Shown piece by piece: positions 28,480 through 38,060 of a DNA stretch of 64,000 nucleotides. Numbering within the stretch: the first letter of the stretch is position 1; every line of letters starts with the position of its first letter. Origin of the DNA: SZUA-38 sp965212525 (lineage in GTDB: Bacteria > Pseudomonadota > Gammaproteobacteria > Xanthomonadales > SZUA-38); the NCBI GenBank assembly GCA_965212525.1, contig CBDBVC010000026.1, positions 1 to 64,000 on the forward strand. Reading direction: 5' to 3'. Under the pieces are notes generated by a model. The model was not told the origin of the DNA and searched no databases. It saw nothing but the letters and a program-made list of their open reading frames with translations. Made by a program: the position numbers and the translations under genes.

Positions 28480-29919
28480 TCAGTACGCCGGTTCCGGATC
28501 CCGTTTCCTTCTCGGAAACTTCAGTACAACGGATAAACCAGGGTTTGCGTTATTGAATATCATGCGGGCCTGATAGAGGCTGGCGACTGCACTGACAAGA
28601 CTGAGACCCAGACCGTTACCAGGCGTCTGTCGTGAATCATCGAGTCTGACAAAACGCTGAATCACGCGCTGATGTTCGGATTCGGGTATCCCCGGGCCGC
28701 AGTCCCTGATCTCGACCGATACATGCCGCTTTTCCGGTTTGATGACACAATGAATGCTGCCGTGCTCAGGCGAGTACTTGATGGCGTTTTCCAGAAGATT
28801 CCCGATCGCTTGTGCCAGCAGATCCCGGCTGCCTTCGATGATGGTATTCCCATTGGAGTTTGTCGCTGTGGTCAGTATCAGCTTCTGGTGTTTTTCTTCG
28901 GCGGCCGGTGAAAACAGGTCAACCAGATCATGTGCCAGGTCATTGAGGTTGACGGAGCGCCACTCGCCTCGGTGATTGCCGGCTTCTGCCTGGGCAATAC
29001 TGAGTAGTGAATTGAAGGTGCGGATCAGGTTGTCGGCTTCATTGATGGCATTCCTGATGGCCTGTTGATAATCTGATTCCGAACGTGGTTCAAGTGATGT
29101 GATATCGAGCTGGTTTCGCAGTCGGGTCAATGGGCTACGCAGGTCATGCGCGATATTGTCAGTGACTTCACGAATGCCCTGAATCAGTTGCTGAATTCGG
29201 TCGAGCATGCTGTTGAGGTGGCTGGCCAGGGCATCAAATTCATCGTTGCGATGGCTGACGGGTACGCGTCGAGTCAGGTCACCGGTCATGATATCGGCTG
29301 CTGTCAGGCGCACCTCATCCATGCGCTTGAGCATGCGTGTACTCAGAACCACACTCAGCAGCAGCGCCAATGCGACGGCAAGACTGAAGTCTTCCATCAG
29401 ATACTCCGACAGTTCATGCAATCGTGCAGACTGTTCCACATGTCGGGTAACCAGTAAATATCGGTTTTCAGATAATCGGGTTGTGATGACGGGCAGATAG
29501 GCATCGTCCTCGAACAATTCACCTGGAAGCACATCATCTTCCAGCCACAGCGCGCTGTATTCTCCAGTACCCTCCCTGTCGATCTCCTCTGGCCATTCAT
29601 GCAGACTGCCGGCTACGACCCTGTCATCCTGCAGAAGCAGGTAGAGAAAGCCATCTTCCTCGGGATCATCACTGAGTGAACCTATCAACTCACTGAATTC
29701 AGTGGGATCCATTGCCTCGGATTGTGCTATCAGTTCATCTGTGTGATAGCGAACCTCGGTTTCAATCTCGTCGTTCACTGATCGGCTGGATGTCCATTTG
29801 AGGGTAGCCAGTGTGATGAGCAGCAGTATGACGTAGATCATGGCGTACTGTGCTGCGAGTCTGACGGCAGAGGTGCTGATCAGTCGCCTGAAGTTACCCT
29901 TTCTGTGTGAATTCTGCAC
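28480..29919 (-). CDS. Two-component sensor histidine kinase
   Basis: Inner-membrane sensor. Membrane helix 1 is LAAQYAMIYVILLLITLATL; about 135 periplasmic residues rich in acidic groups follow; helix 2 is FSLAVALALLLSVVLSTRM; then HAMP (LTAADIMTGDLTRRVPV), the H-box NIAHDLRSPLTRLRNQLD with the phospho-His, the N-box GNLLENAIKYSP and G-boxes RDCGPGIPESE and NGLGLSLV. About 479 aa from a GTG at 29919; the open frame extends to 30009, but that would overlap the regulator gene. The signal is unknown; neighbours suggest metal or envelope stress. Confidence 0.87.
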   Translation of the reverse strand: MQNSHRKGNFRRLISTSAVRLAAQYAMIYVILLLITLATLKWTSSRSVNDEIETEVRYHTDELIAQSEAMDPTEFSELIGSLSDDPEEDGFLYLLLQDDRVVAGSLHEWPEEIDREGTGEYSALWLEDDVLPGELFEDDAYLPVITTRLSENRYLLVTRHVEQSARLHELSEYLMEDFSLAVALALLLSVVLSTRMLKRMDEVRLTAADIMTGDLTRRVPVSHRNDEFDALASHLNSMLDRIQQLIQGIREVTDNIAHDLRSPLTRLRNQLDITSLEPRSESDYQQAIRNAINEADNLIRTFNSLLSIAQAEAGNHRGEWRSVNLNDLAHDLVDLFSPAAEEKHQKLILTTATNSNGNTIIEGSRDLLAQAIGNLLENAIKYSPEHGSIHCVIKPEKRHVSVEIRDCGPGIPESEHQRVIQRFVRLDDSRQTPGNGLGLSLVSAVASLYQARMIFNNANPGLSVVLKFPRRKRDPEPAY

Positions 29920-29947
29920 GGGTATTACCGAGAGAACCTCATGTGAA

Positions 29948-30636
29948 TCAGGGTGTTGCACTGAGTTTGTACCCCGACCCGCGAATCGTGTGCAACAGCG
30001 GCACATCAAAACCCTTGTCTATCTTGCTGCGCAGCCTGCTGATCTGAACATCAATCACATCATAGTGTCTGCGGATCAAAATGAAAATCCCAGACATTTT
30101 CCAGCAACATGGTGCGCGTAATGACCTGATCGTGGTGTCGCATCATGAACTCAAGCAGACGGTATTCCCTTGGCTGCAGCACAATGGTCCTGTTGCCGCG
30201 TGTGACTGCCTGCCGGAGGCAATCAATCTGCAGATCCGAGACCTGCAGCACCAGATCCGGGGAGGCGTGTATGTTCTGTTGCCTGCGTACCAGTGCATCG
30301 AGTCTGGCCTGCAATTCAGTGAATGCATAGGGGCTTGACCAGGTAATCGTCTCCACCTGCCCTGAGGCCTTCGACCCGGTCGTCCACTTCACCCAGTGCG
30401 GACAGAATCAGTACCGGGGTCTGGTCTTCGTCTGCACGCAACATGCGAACGATTGACAAACCATCACGCCCCGGCAACATGCGATCAGCAATGATGATGT
30501 CATAGTTGCCAGAGAGGGCGAGATGCAGGCCGTCATCACCATTGGCGGCGTGATCGGTCACATGTCCGCACTCATGCAGACCTTGCCGCAAGTAATCGGC
30601 GGAGTGCAGGTCGTCTTCTATCAACAGGATGTGCAT
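29948..30636 (-). CDS. OmpR-family response regulator (two apparent frameshifts)
   Basis: Partner of the downstream histidine kinase. The receiver domain MHILLIEDDLHSADYLRQGL has acidic pocket residues ED, the phosphorylation Asp in DIIIADRMLPGRDG and the Lys in DYLVKP. The frame breaks after LVKP (extra c near 30331) and again near 30063 in the DNA-binding domain. Removing both extra bases gives REYRLLEFMMRHHDQVITR, NVWDFHFDPQTYDVIDVQIS and HTIRGSGYKL, total 228 aa, the standard winged-helix OmpR length. Transcribed divergently from the 121-aa gene at 30783. Confidence 0.88.
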
Positions 30637-30782
30637 GCATTAATCATAGCCGCAAACACGCATCAGCCACCATTACAGTTTGGTAATGTTGCGGCAATCA
30701 TCCGGTAACCTTCAATTGCCTAGTCTGGCGTCGGGGCAACAACCCTGGACCAAAACGAGTCTGAAATAACGAGGGATTCAAG

Positions 30783-31148
30783 ATGAAAACCGAAACAGTC
30801 AAGGCAACAACTGAAGATCTGACCATGTCTGAACGTGTTCTTATGTGCATTATCTGGATCAGTTCAACATTCACGGCTGCAATTTTTGTCAGTATCGGCT
30901 ACATGCTGCTTACTGGAACGGCCCATGCAACAACTGGCAACATTCAACTGGAATATGTCGATGCGCAATCGACGTTGATTCGCGATGAAACCGAGGTGCT
31001 AGAAAGAATTGGCATCGAGGCGAAATTCAATGTGCGAGACTTCACGCTGCTGCAACCTGAAGTGCATGAGCGCAAGTACTTTGTACCCGGCATTGGTGTG
31101 ATCGTGGACTTTGATCTCGACGAGTCTGACAACAGGGAAGATGATTGA
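30783..31148 (+). CDS. Unknown small exported or membrane protein
   Basis: 121 aa, not recognised. After a charged start (MKTETVKATTEDLTMSERV), one hydrophobic segment, LMCIIWISSTFTAAIFVSIG, could be a signal anchor; LTGTAHATTG afterwards offers a possible cleavage site. The exported part of about 70 residues is acidic and contains YFVPGIGVIVDFDLDE. It is divergent from the two-component genes (146-base gap) and followed by two hairpins, so it is probably a monocistronic unit. It could be a target or accessory of the adjacent sensor kinase; that is inference from position only. Confidence 0.65.
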   Translation: MKTETVKATTEDLTMSERVLMCIIWISSTFTAAIFVSIGYMLLTGTAHATTGNIQLEYVDAQSTLIRDETEVLERIGIEAKFNVRDFTLLQPEVHERKYFVPGIGVIVDFDLDESDNREDD

Positions 31149-31173
31149 TTTCTTCTTCGAACAAGTGTTCGAA

Positions 31174-31249
31174 CCCGGTGCACGACACGCCGCACCGGGA
31201 TTACCCCGGACTGACCAGGCAGCATTCCACTCTCCCCCGCCTGGTCAGT
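31174..31249 (+). terminator. Two tandem hairpins
   Basis: First stem cccggtgc/gcaccggg (31174-31181 with 31192-31199), second stem actgaccaggc/gcctggtcagt (31210-31220 with 31239-31249, 18-base loop, followed by cttctc). Both are perfect and lie right after the 121-aa gene and before the porin gene. They probably end the upstream transcript; a leader-RNA role for the porin cannot be excluded. Confidence 0.5.
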
Positions 31250-31298
31250 CTTCTCAATTGCCGTGAATCCATTAAGCTGAATGGAGGGGATGATGAAT

Positions 31299-32566
31299 AT
31301 GTATCAGACAATGCGATACGAGAGAAATGAAATCAGTCTTGTCAGACTGTCATGGTTAGGGAAAAGGTCACCGATGGTGAATGTTTTGCCGACAATATGC
31401 TGTACTGCATTGATTTTATTGCTGATATCAGCACAGGTCATACCCTGCCAATGCTACCATTCGAGTTCAGCATGTTCTGACTGGGCTGAGTGGCGATGAA
31501 CAGGCTAACGGGCATGATTACGTTGCCGAGATGGACGAAGAGGAAGAACCCGAAGGCGCCGCCGGGCGGGGCCCGGATGATCAATCAGTCCGGCTCTACA
31601 CATCACGTGAAGACCGCCGCGAATCTGGTCCCAGTCATGAAATCGGGGAGACCCTGTCCTACTCGATGTTTCTCGAATATGAATGGCTGGAAGATGAATT
31701 TGATCCGGTCGAAGGACCTGACACACGATTGACCGAGGTGGCCCGCGCGTTTGAACTGGAAGTTGAGTACACACCAGTGGACTGGCTCACGATCGAGGCG
31801 GTCTACGAATACCGATGATCAGGATCATGAAAGCAAGATCGATGAGGCTATCGTAGCCGTTGAAATCGATGATTTCGAGCTCGAATTCGGTGTGCTTTAC
31901 GTGCCTTTCGGAGAATATCCCAGTCATTTTGTAAGCGGCCCGTTGACTGAATTTGGCGAGACTCGAGACAAGGGGATGATCCTGTCATGGAGCCCGGGTG
32001 ACTGGCTGGAACTCTCGGTGGCGGCTTATGAGGGCAGGGCACGGGAGGTCGGGCGTTCAGGTCGGGAGATCGACTGGGGGCTTGCCATTGAATCCAGTGG
32101 CCGCCTGGGTACGGTCGGGCTCAGCTATATCTCCGACCTGGCGGATTCTGATGAGCGGTTTCTTGAGGATGAAGCAAACCGGTACAGCAATCGCGTGGAT
32201 GCCATCAGTGGTTATGCCGTGGCCGGCTGGGGTTCATTCGAGGCCAATATCGAATACACGCGTGCACTGGATCAATTTGCCGAGCTGGATGCGGACCGGG
32301 ATCAGCCGGAAGCCTGGAATGCAGAACTCGCCTGGTTTCCGGGAGGTCAGTTTGAAATTGCCGTGAAACTGGAAGGAAGCGATGAGTGGGATGAAATGCC
32401 GCGGCGTCAGTACGGTATTTCGGTTGGTCGCGTGTTCGGTGATTCGATATTTGCACGTGCTGAGTTTCTGCGAGGCGATTACCGTAGTGGATTTGCCGAG
32501 ACTGAAGATGAGATCGAGATTACCTCGGTTTCACGTGCCGGCCTGGTTGTTGGCATCCAGTTCTGA
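31299..32566 (+). CDS. Outer-membrane porin, LbtU-like (two apparent frameshifts)
   Basis: Reconstructed 421 aa. The start at ATG 31299 has ggagggg (31283-31289) nine bases upstream; a Met at 31374 is an alternative. The signal peptide NVLPTICCTALILLLISAQ...PANA needs removal of one c near 31444. The mature part has alternating beta-strand sequence, an acidic opening (MDEEEEPEG), and EIDDFELEFGVLYVPFGEYPSHFVSGPLTEFGETR, the block typical of LbtU-type porins; it ends VGIQF, with the terminal Phe usual for outer-membrane proteins. A second insertion near 31814 splits VYEY from DDQDHESKIDE. LbtU is a Legionella siderophore receptor; the substrate here is unknown. Confidence 0.7.
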
Positions 32567-32602
32567 TAGCTATTGTGAGATTCAATTTCGGCCAGTCTGG
32601 TC

Positions 32603-32608
32603 TATACT
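32603..32608 (+). promoter_or_regulatory. Candidate -10 element before the copL-like gene
   Basis: tatact lies six bases before the ATG at 32615, with ttcaat 16 bases further upstream as a weak -35 and a near-palindrome ggccag-t-ctggtc between them. If used, the mRNA would start at or next to the start codon (leaderless or nearly so). Candidate only. Confidence 0.3.
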
Positions 32609-32614
32609 GAAACC

Positions 32615-33025
32615 ATGATGGTCCATAGTACACGACACGTCCTGATCCGTTCCCTGCTTGCGCTGGCCCTGATCCTGCTGCCTCTGGCCAGCAGTGAATC
32701 CAGCGCATCTGAGACAGGCAGCCAGAATGGTGATGCGTGTGCATCACATACTATGGCGGGTTCAACAGACACGCATCAATCTCATGACGAATCCGAGCCA
32801 TCTAGCCAGAAAGCGGGAATGGATTGTGATTGCTGCAACGGTGATCCATCCGGCGATTGCGACAGTCAGACCTGTTCTGCGGGATGTCTTTCCTCACCTC
32901 CCTCATCCGTGCTGAACGAACGGCTCGCAGACAGGAGTCTGTCTGTCGCAAGGGGCAAGCCCGTGCAATCGCCAGTGACTCTGGCCTCGGTCAGGCCTCC
33001 ACCGCCTGACAAACCTCCAATCTGA
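32615..33025 (+). CDS. CopL-like Cys/His-rich exported protein
   Basis: 136 aa (or 135 from the second ATG). A signal peptide (VLIRSLLALALILLPLASS) is followed by a low-complexity region rich in His, Cys, Ser and Asp: HTMAGSTDTHQSHDES and DCDCCNGDPSGDCDSQTCS, ending in a Pro-rich tail. The composition and the position just before an RND metal pump resemble CopL, which in Xanthomonas is needed for copper induction of copAB. Homology is weak by eye, so the name is tentative. Its stop codon lies inside an inverted repeat that reaches the cusB ribosome-binding site. Confidence 0.6.
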   Translation: MMVHSTRHVLIRSLLALALILLPLASSESSASETGSQNGDACASHTMAGSTDTHQSHDESEPSSQKAGMDCDCCNGDPSGDCDSQTCSAGCLSSPPSSVLNERLADRSLSVARGKPVQSPVTLASVRPPPPDKPPI

Positions 33026-33109
33026 TCTGAAAATTACCCAGGATTTAACCCGGACACCCATGAGTGTCCTGCTGCGTCTGTGCGCAGTTCGTTTTCAGAT
33101 CAGATTTGG
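33017..33109 (+). promoter_or_regulatory. Long inverted repeat linking the copL-like stop to the cusB Shine-Dalgarno
   Basis: A perfect 15-bp inverted repeat, aatctgatctgaaaa (33019-33033) and ttttcagatcagatt (33092-33106). With one bulged t it extends by two pairs to 33017-33018/33108-33109, which covers GG of the cusB ribosome-binding site ggag (33108-33111). The 58 bases between the arms contain two smaller stems, ggacac/gtgtcc (33052-33057 with 33064-33069) and ctgcg/cgcag. The copL-like stop codon (33023-33025) is within the left arm, so a ribosome finishing that gene would open the stem. Confidence 0.6.
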
Positions 33110-33118
33110 AGCACTACC

Positions 33119-34405
33119 TTGAAGCATATCCCTGTTGACCGACCTGACGTCGGTATTCACGCTCGATCCAGAGGGGTTGTAAAATCTCAAATTTTTCATG
33201 CAGTTGTCTGTATCGCCCTGTGGTTGCTGATGACCCTGCCAGTCCAGTCGGACAACCATGAATCCGAAGACCGCGAGGTGCTGTACTGGGTTGCACCGAT
33301 GGACCCCAATTTCCGCAGCGATCAGCCCGGCAAGTCACCGATGGGGATGGATCTGGTGCCTGTGTACGCCGATCAGAGGGGCTCTGGTGATCAGGTGGTG
33401 GTCTCACCACAGATGATGCAGAGCCTCGGTATTCGCACTGAACCGGCTGAGCGCAGTCGTCTGTGGCGGCGCATCGATACCATCGGTACGGTTGCGGTGG
33501 ATGAGAACCGGGTCAGTCATATCCATTTGCGGGTTGATGGCTGGGTTGAGAATCTGCAGGTCAAATCCACCGGTGAGCGTGTTCGCAAGGGTCAGCGACT
33601 GTTCGATCTGTATTCACCGGAACTGGTGAATGCCCAGAAGGAGATGCTGCAGACTCAGCGCAGCGGAGATGCGCTGATGATCAGTGCGTCACGCGAGCGA
33701 CTGATTGCACTTGGTGTTGATGAAGAGACGATCAGGACGGTTTCCGAAACTGCAAAAACCACCAGACTGGTACCCGTTTATGCACCTCAGGATGGCATCG
33801 TTTCCATGCTGCATATTGCCGATGGCATGTTTGTTGAACCGAGAATGAGCCTGATGACGCTGGCAGACCTGTCATCCGTCTGGGTGCTGGCCGATGTCTA
33901 CGAGAAGCAGGTGGACTGGGTGAAAACCGGTCAAATGGCCGAGGTTCAGCTGTCGTATCTGCCCGGCAAGGTATTCAGCGGTGTGGTGGAATATATCTAT
34001 CCCGAACTCGACCCGATCAGCAGAACGCTGAGGGTGCGGTTGCGTTATGACAACCCCGGTGAACTGCTCAAGCCCAACATGTACGGCCAGGTGCAGTTGT
34101 ACGCCGGCGCTATTGAAGAAACGATTGTGATACCACTGCAGTCGCTGATCCGCAGTGGCCAGCAGGACAGGGTGATCGTCGCACTTGGTGAGGGTCGTTT
34201 CGAGGCTCGACAGGTCAAGGCCGGTATCGAAAGCGGCAATTATGTCGAAATCCTGTCGGGTCTGTCCGAGAGCGAGGAGGTGGTTGTCTCAGGTCAGTTC
34301 CTGATCGATTCAGAGGCGAGTCTGAATGCTTCATTCAGTCGAATGAGTCCTGATGAGGCGGCAGTGACAGCGCCAGAGGGCCATGGCCAGGGGGACGGGT
34401 CATGA
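33119..34405 (+). CDS. cusB: CusB-type periplasmic adaptor of heavy-metal RND efflux
   Basis: Membrane-fusion protein joining the CusA pump to an outer-membrane channel for Cu(I)/Ag(I) export. The start TTG at 33119 has ggag seven bases upstream; 428 aa. A hydrophobic N-terminal anchor (HAVVCIALWLLMTLPVQS) is followed by the heavy-metal-binding segment YWVAPMDPNFRSDQPGKSPM, then lipoyl and barrel parts (RVDGWVENLQVKSTGERVRKG, SPELVNAQKEML, TLRVRLRYDNPGELLKPNMY). The C-terminus ends in a Gly/Asp-rich stretch overlapping cusA by four bases. No CusC channel or CusF is in the window. Confidence 0.85.
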   Translation: MKHIPVDRPDVGIHARSRGVVKSQIFHAVVCIALWLLMTLPVQSDNHESEDREVLYWVAPMDPNFRSDQPGKSPMGMDLVPVYADQRGSGDQVVVSPQMMQSLGIRTEPAERSRLWRRIDTIGTVAVDENRVSHIHLRVDGWVENLQVKSTGERVRKGQRLFDLYSPELVNAQKEMLQTQRSGDALMISASRERLIALGVDEETIRTVSETAKTTRLVPVYAPQDGIVSMLHIADGMFVEPRMSLMTLADLSSVWVLADVYEKQVDWVKTGQMAEVQLSYLPGKVFSGVVEYIYPELDPISRTLRVRLRYDNPGELLKPNMYGQVQLYAGAIEETIVIPLQSLIRSGQQDRVIVALGEGRFEARQVKAGIESGNYVEILSGLSESEEVVVSGQFLIDSEASLNASFSRMSPDEAAVTAPEGHGQGDGS

Positions 34406-37400
34406 TTGCAGCGGTGATTGACTGGTCGTTGAAAAACAGACCGGTCGTGTTACTGCTGTCGGCAATCGTGACAGCCTGGGGTGTACATGCTGTAAGGACA
34501 ACACCACTTGATGCGATACCGGACCTGTCTGACGTACAGGTAATCATCAAGACGTCCTACCCGGGACAGGCACCTCAGGTGGTGGAAGATCAGGTCACCT
34601 ATCCGCTGACCACCACCATGCTGTCGGTACCCAGAGCCAGTTCCGTTCGCGGCTATTCCTTTTTTGGCGATTCCTATGTTTACGTTATTTTCGAGGATGA
34701 TACCGACCTTTACTGGGCACGTTCGCGGGTATTGGAGTACCTGGCCCAGGTGGGTAACCAGTTGCCCGAAGGTGTCAATCCAGAGCTCGGGCCGGATGCC
34801 ACTGGCGTGGGCTGGATATATGAATACGCGCTCGTCGACAGAAGCGGACAGCACGATCTGGCGGCACTGCGATCGATTCAGGACTGGTTTCTGAAATTCG
34901 AATTGCAGACAGTCAAGGGTGTTGCCGAGGTGGCCACGGTGGGAGGCATGGTACGGCAATACCAGGTGGTGCTCGATCCATTCGCCATGCGTGCGCACCG
35001 CCTGACACTGGATCAGGTGAGGCAGGCCATCATCCGCAGCAACCAGGAAGTGGGTGGGTCGGTGATTGAAATGGCTGAAGCCGAATACATGGTGAGGGCC
35101 TCTGGCTATATTCAGTCCCTGGATGATCTCAACAATGTCACCATCAAGGCGGGTGAGGCCGGCGTGCCCGTCCTGCTGCAGGATATTGCCCAGGTAAGAC
35201 TGGGGCCACAAATGCGCCGCGGCATGGCAGAGCTCGATGGCGAGGGCGAGGTGGTGGGAGGCATCATCATCATGCGCAGTGGTGAGAATGCGATGAAAAC
35301 CATTGCCGCCGTTGCTGAACGGCTCGAGGCGCTCAAGTCCGGTTTGCCTGACGGTGTTGAGATTGTCACCACTTATGACCGTTCAGGCCTGATTAGGCGC
35401 GCAGTGGACAATCTGCGGGTCAAGCTGACTGAGGAAATGATCGTGGTGGCGCTGATCTGTGCCATCTTCCTGTTTCACATGCGGTCTGCCCTGGTGATCG
35501 TGATCAGCCTGCCGATCAGCATACTGATGTCCTTCATCATCATGCGCTGGCTCGGGGGTGAATGCCAACATCATGTCACTGGGTGGAATCGCCATAGCCA
35601 TCGGTGCCATGTCCGATGCGGCAATCGTGATGATCGAAAATGTTCACAACCATCTGCAGGATGCTGAAAAACAGAAGAAAAGAAGACTCGAGATTATCGC
35701 ACTTGCCTGTCGTGAAGTGGGGGGCTCGCTTTTTGTCAGCCTGTTGATCATCACCCTGTCATTTCTGCCTGTGTTTGCACTGGAAGCCCAGGAAGGCCGG
35801 CTATTCACGCCACTGGCCATGACCAAGACCTTTGCCATGGCAGCTTCGGCATTGATTGCCATTACGCTGGTACCCGTGCTGATTGCCGTGCTGGTGCGAG
35901 GCAGGGTGCCCGATGCTGCACGGAATCCGGTGAATCGGCTGTTGCAATCCCTGTTCAGACCACTGATGTCTGTCTGCCTTCGACATCCGGTCTCGGTGAT
36001 CATCGTGATCATGTCACTGCTGGCAGTCAGTGTGTATCCCGTCAGACAGCTGGGAACAGAATTCATGCCAGAGCTGGAGGAGGGCGATCTACTCTACATG
36101 CCAACGACATTCCCCGGTATTTCCATTGGCAAGGCGCAGGAACTGCTGCAACAGACTGATCGCCTGATTCGCACACACCCCGAGGTCAGTCGGGTATTCG
36201 GCAAGGTTGGCCGGGCTGAAACTGCGACGGATCCGGCCCCGCTGACGATGATAGAAACCACCATACAGCTGAAACCACAGGACCAGTGGCGGCCAGGCAT
36301 GAGCATGGAGCGGATTCGGCAGGAACTCGATGAGCGGGTTCAGATCCCCGGAGTCAGTAATGCCTGGGTGATGCCGATCAAGAATCGGATTGACATGCTG
36401 GCGACAGGGATCAAGACCCCGGTCGGAATCAAGATTTCCGGACCTGATCTGGGCGTGATCCAGGGAATCGGGGCACGTATCGAATCACTGGTCAGAACCC
36501 TGCCGGGTACACGCTCTGCGTATTCTGAACGCGTTGCCAGTGGACGCTATCTTAATATCGACATTGATCGTGAGCTTGCTGCTCGATTTGGCATGAATAT
36601 TGACGATATTCACGATGTCGTGCGCTATGCCATTGGCGGCATGAACATCACCGAATCGGTGGAGGGGCTGGAGCGGTATCCGGTCAACCTTCGTTACCCG
36701 CACGATACACGCAATTCGATCGATCGCATTCGAAACCTTCCGGTGATCACCCCGATGGGTGCGACCCTGCCACTCTCGGAGCTGGCGACAGTGACCGTCG
36801 AAGACGGACCGGCGCTGATCAAGACGGAAAATGCACGACTCAATGGCTGGATCTATGTCGATGTTGATTTTTCTGCCGGTGGCAGGGATCTGGGGCGTTA
36901 TGTCGAATCGGCACGACAGCGGGTGGCTGATGAAATCTCATTGCCACCCGGCTATTCGGTCAGCTGGTCGGGACAGTACGAATACCTGCTCAGGTCGCAG
37001 ACGCGCCTGTCCGTGCTGATACCCCTGGTGCTGATGATCGTCATCCTGCTGCTGTATCTGAATTTCAGACGCTGGACAGAAGTACTGGTGATCCTGATCA
37101 CAGTGCCTGTGGCACTGGTGGGCGGTTACTGGCTGCTTTATCTGCTGGGCTACAACATGTCGGTGGCCGTGGCTGTAGGCTTCATTGCACTGATGGGTGT
37201 GGCCGTCGAGATCGGGGTGGTGATGCTGGTCTACATCAATCAGGCCGTGTCCCGTCAGATTCAAACCCTCTCTGATGCGCCCACAGCGGATCAGTTACAA
37301 CAGGCTGTTCTTGATGGATGCGTACGCCGGATTCGACCCGTCATGATGACGGTGCTGACGATCATCATTGGCCTGTTGCCGGTGATGCTGGGTGATGGCA

Positions 37401-37528
37401 CCGGCAGTGACATCATGCGACGTATCGCTGCACCGGTGATCGGTGGCATGGCCTCGGCAACGCTGATGGGTTTGCTGGTTCTACCGTCGGTTTACGGCAT
37501 GATACTGCAGCGACGATACCATCGCTGA
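34402..37528 (+). CDS. cusA: CusA-type RND heavy-metal efflux pump (one apparent frameshift)
   Basis: Inner-membrane proton-driven pump, 1041 aa after correction. It opens with the first helix and the heavy-metal-RND motif TPLDAIPDLSDVQVII; the segment after helix 4 reads GGIAIAIGAMSDAAIVMIENV with the proton-relay Asp and Glu. Periplasmic Met-rich parts include AWVMPIKNRIDM and IGGMNITESVEGLERYPVNLRYP, as in Cu/Ag-type HME pumps. The frame breaks in a g-run at 35552-35556; removing one g restores RWLGVNANIMSLGG. It converges on a MarR gene with a 12-base gap. Confidence 0.9.
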
Positions 37529-37540
37529 GTGCTGTTAATT

Positions 37541-37963
37541 CTAGCCGAGCAGATTGTTCAGACGTGACAGGCTGTCATGCATGGACGCCAGTTCCCGTGA
37601 ATCCATGCCGGCAAGATATTCACCGACGCGGTCATCCAGCAGGTCACTGTCATCACGCAGCAGTTTCACGGCCTCGCGAGTGGCAACAACATAGACGATA
37701 CGGCGGTCATTCTTGTCGCGTGCACGCCAGACAAGGTTCTTGTCCTCAAGCCGATCGATGGCACGTGAAATGGTCGCCGCTGAGAGATTTTCCAGTGTGG
37801 CCAGCTGACCGATCGTGCACGGTTTGATCAGCAGCTGCAAGAGAATACTGCGCTGCGAGTAGGGCAGCTCCGCCTGGCTTTGACGCATCAGACGCGACAG
37901 CCGGCTGGCGAGCAGGTTGAGTTCCTTGAGCACATCTGCAGTGGCGAGTAGGTCCGTCATCAT
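37541..37963 (-). CDS. MarR-family transcriptional regulator
   Basis: 140 aa from ATG 37963 (three candidate ATGs at 37975, 37963, 37960). Winged helix: SQRSILLQLLIKPCTIGQLATLENLSAATISRAIDRLEDKNLVWRARDKNDRRIVYVVAT, with the wing Asp-x-Arg (DKNDRR). It is divergent from the M20 peptidase gene and convergent with cusA. An AT-rich palindrome at its start suggests autoregulation; the effector is unknown. Confidence 0.87.
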   Translation of the reverse strand: MMTDLLATADVLKELNLLASRLSRLMRQSQAELPYSQRSILLQLLIKPCTIGQLATLENLSAATISRAIDRLEDKNLVWRARDKNDRRIVYVVATREAVKLLRDDSDLLDDRVGEYLAGMDSRELASMHDSLSRLNNLLG

Positions 37964-37964
37964 A

Positions 37965-37985
37965 TTATTTAGCATAGCAAAATAA
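37965..37985. promoter_or_regulatory. Palindromic candidate operator of the MarR regulator
   Basis: A 21-base AT-rich near-palindrome: outer arms ttattt/aaataa, inner gc pairs, 8 of 10 base pairs symmetric. It lies directly upstream of the preferred MarR start and about 75 bases before the divergent peptidase gene, where a dimeric winged-helix repressor would bind. Confidence 0.5.
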
Positions 37986-38060
37986 ATTCCGGTCGGCGAG
38001 CTGAATCGTCTGTGATACAGTGAATGCCGAACCCCGATAGCCGCATAGAGGAGATTCCCT

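Noticed and set aside
29920..30009. Upstream extension of the histidine kinase (MMCRCCTRF...)
   Set aside because: It would overlap the corrected 3' end of the response-regulator gene by about 60 bases and reads like out-of-frame regulator sequence.
33019..33106. Inverted repeat as ends of a small transposable element (MITE)
   Set aside because: The arms enclose only 58 bases, one arm lies in a coding end and there is no target-site duplication; a regulatory RNA structure fits better.
35540..35570. Programmed ribosomal frameshift in cusA at a g-run
   Set aside because: RND pumps are not known to need recoding, and the same kind of extra base interrupts many unrelated genes in this window.
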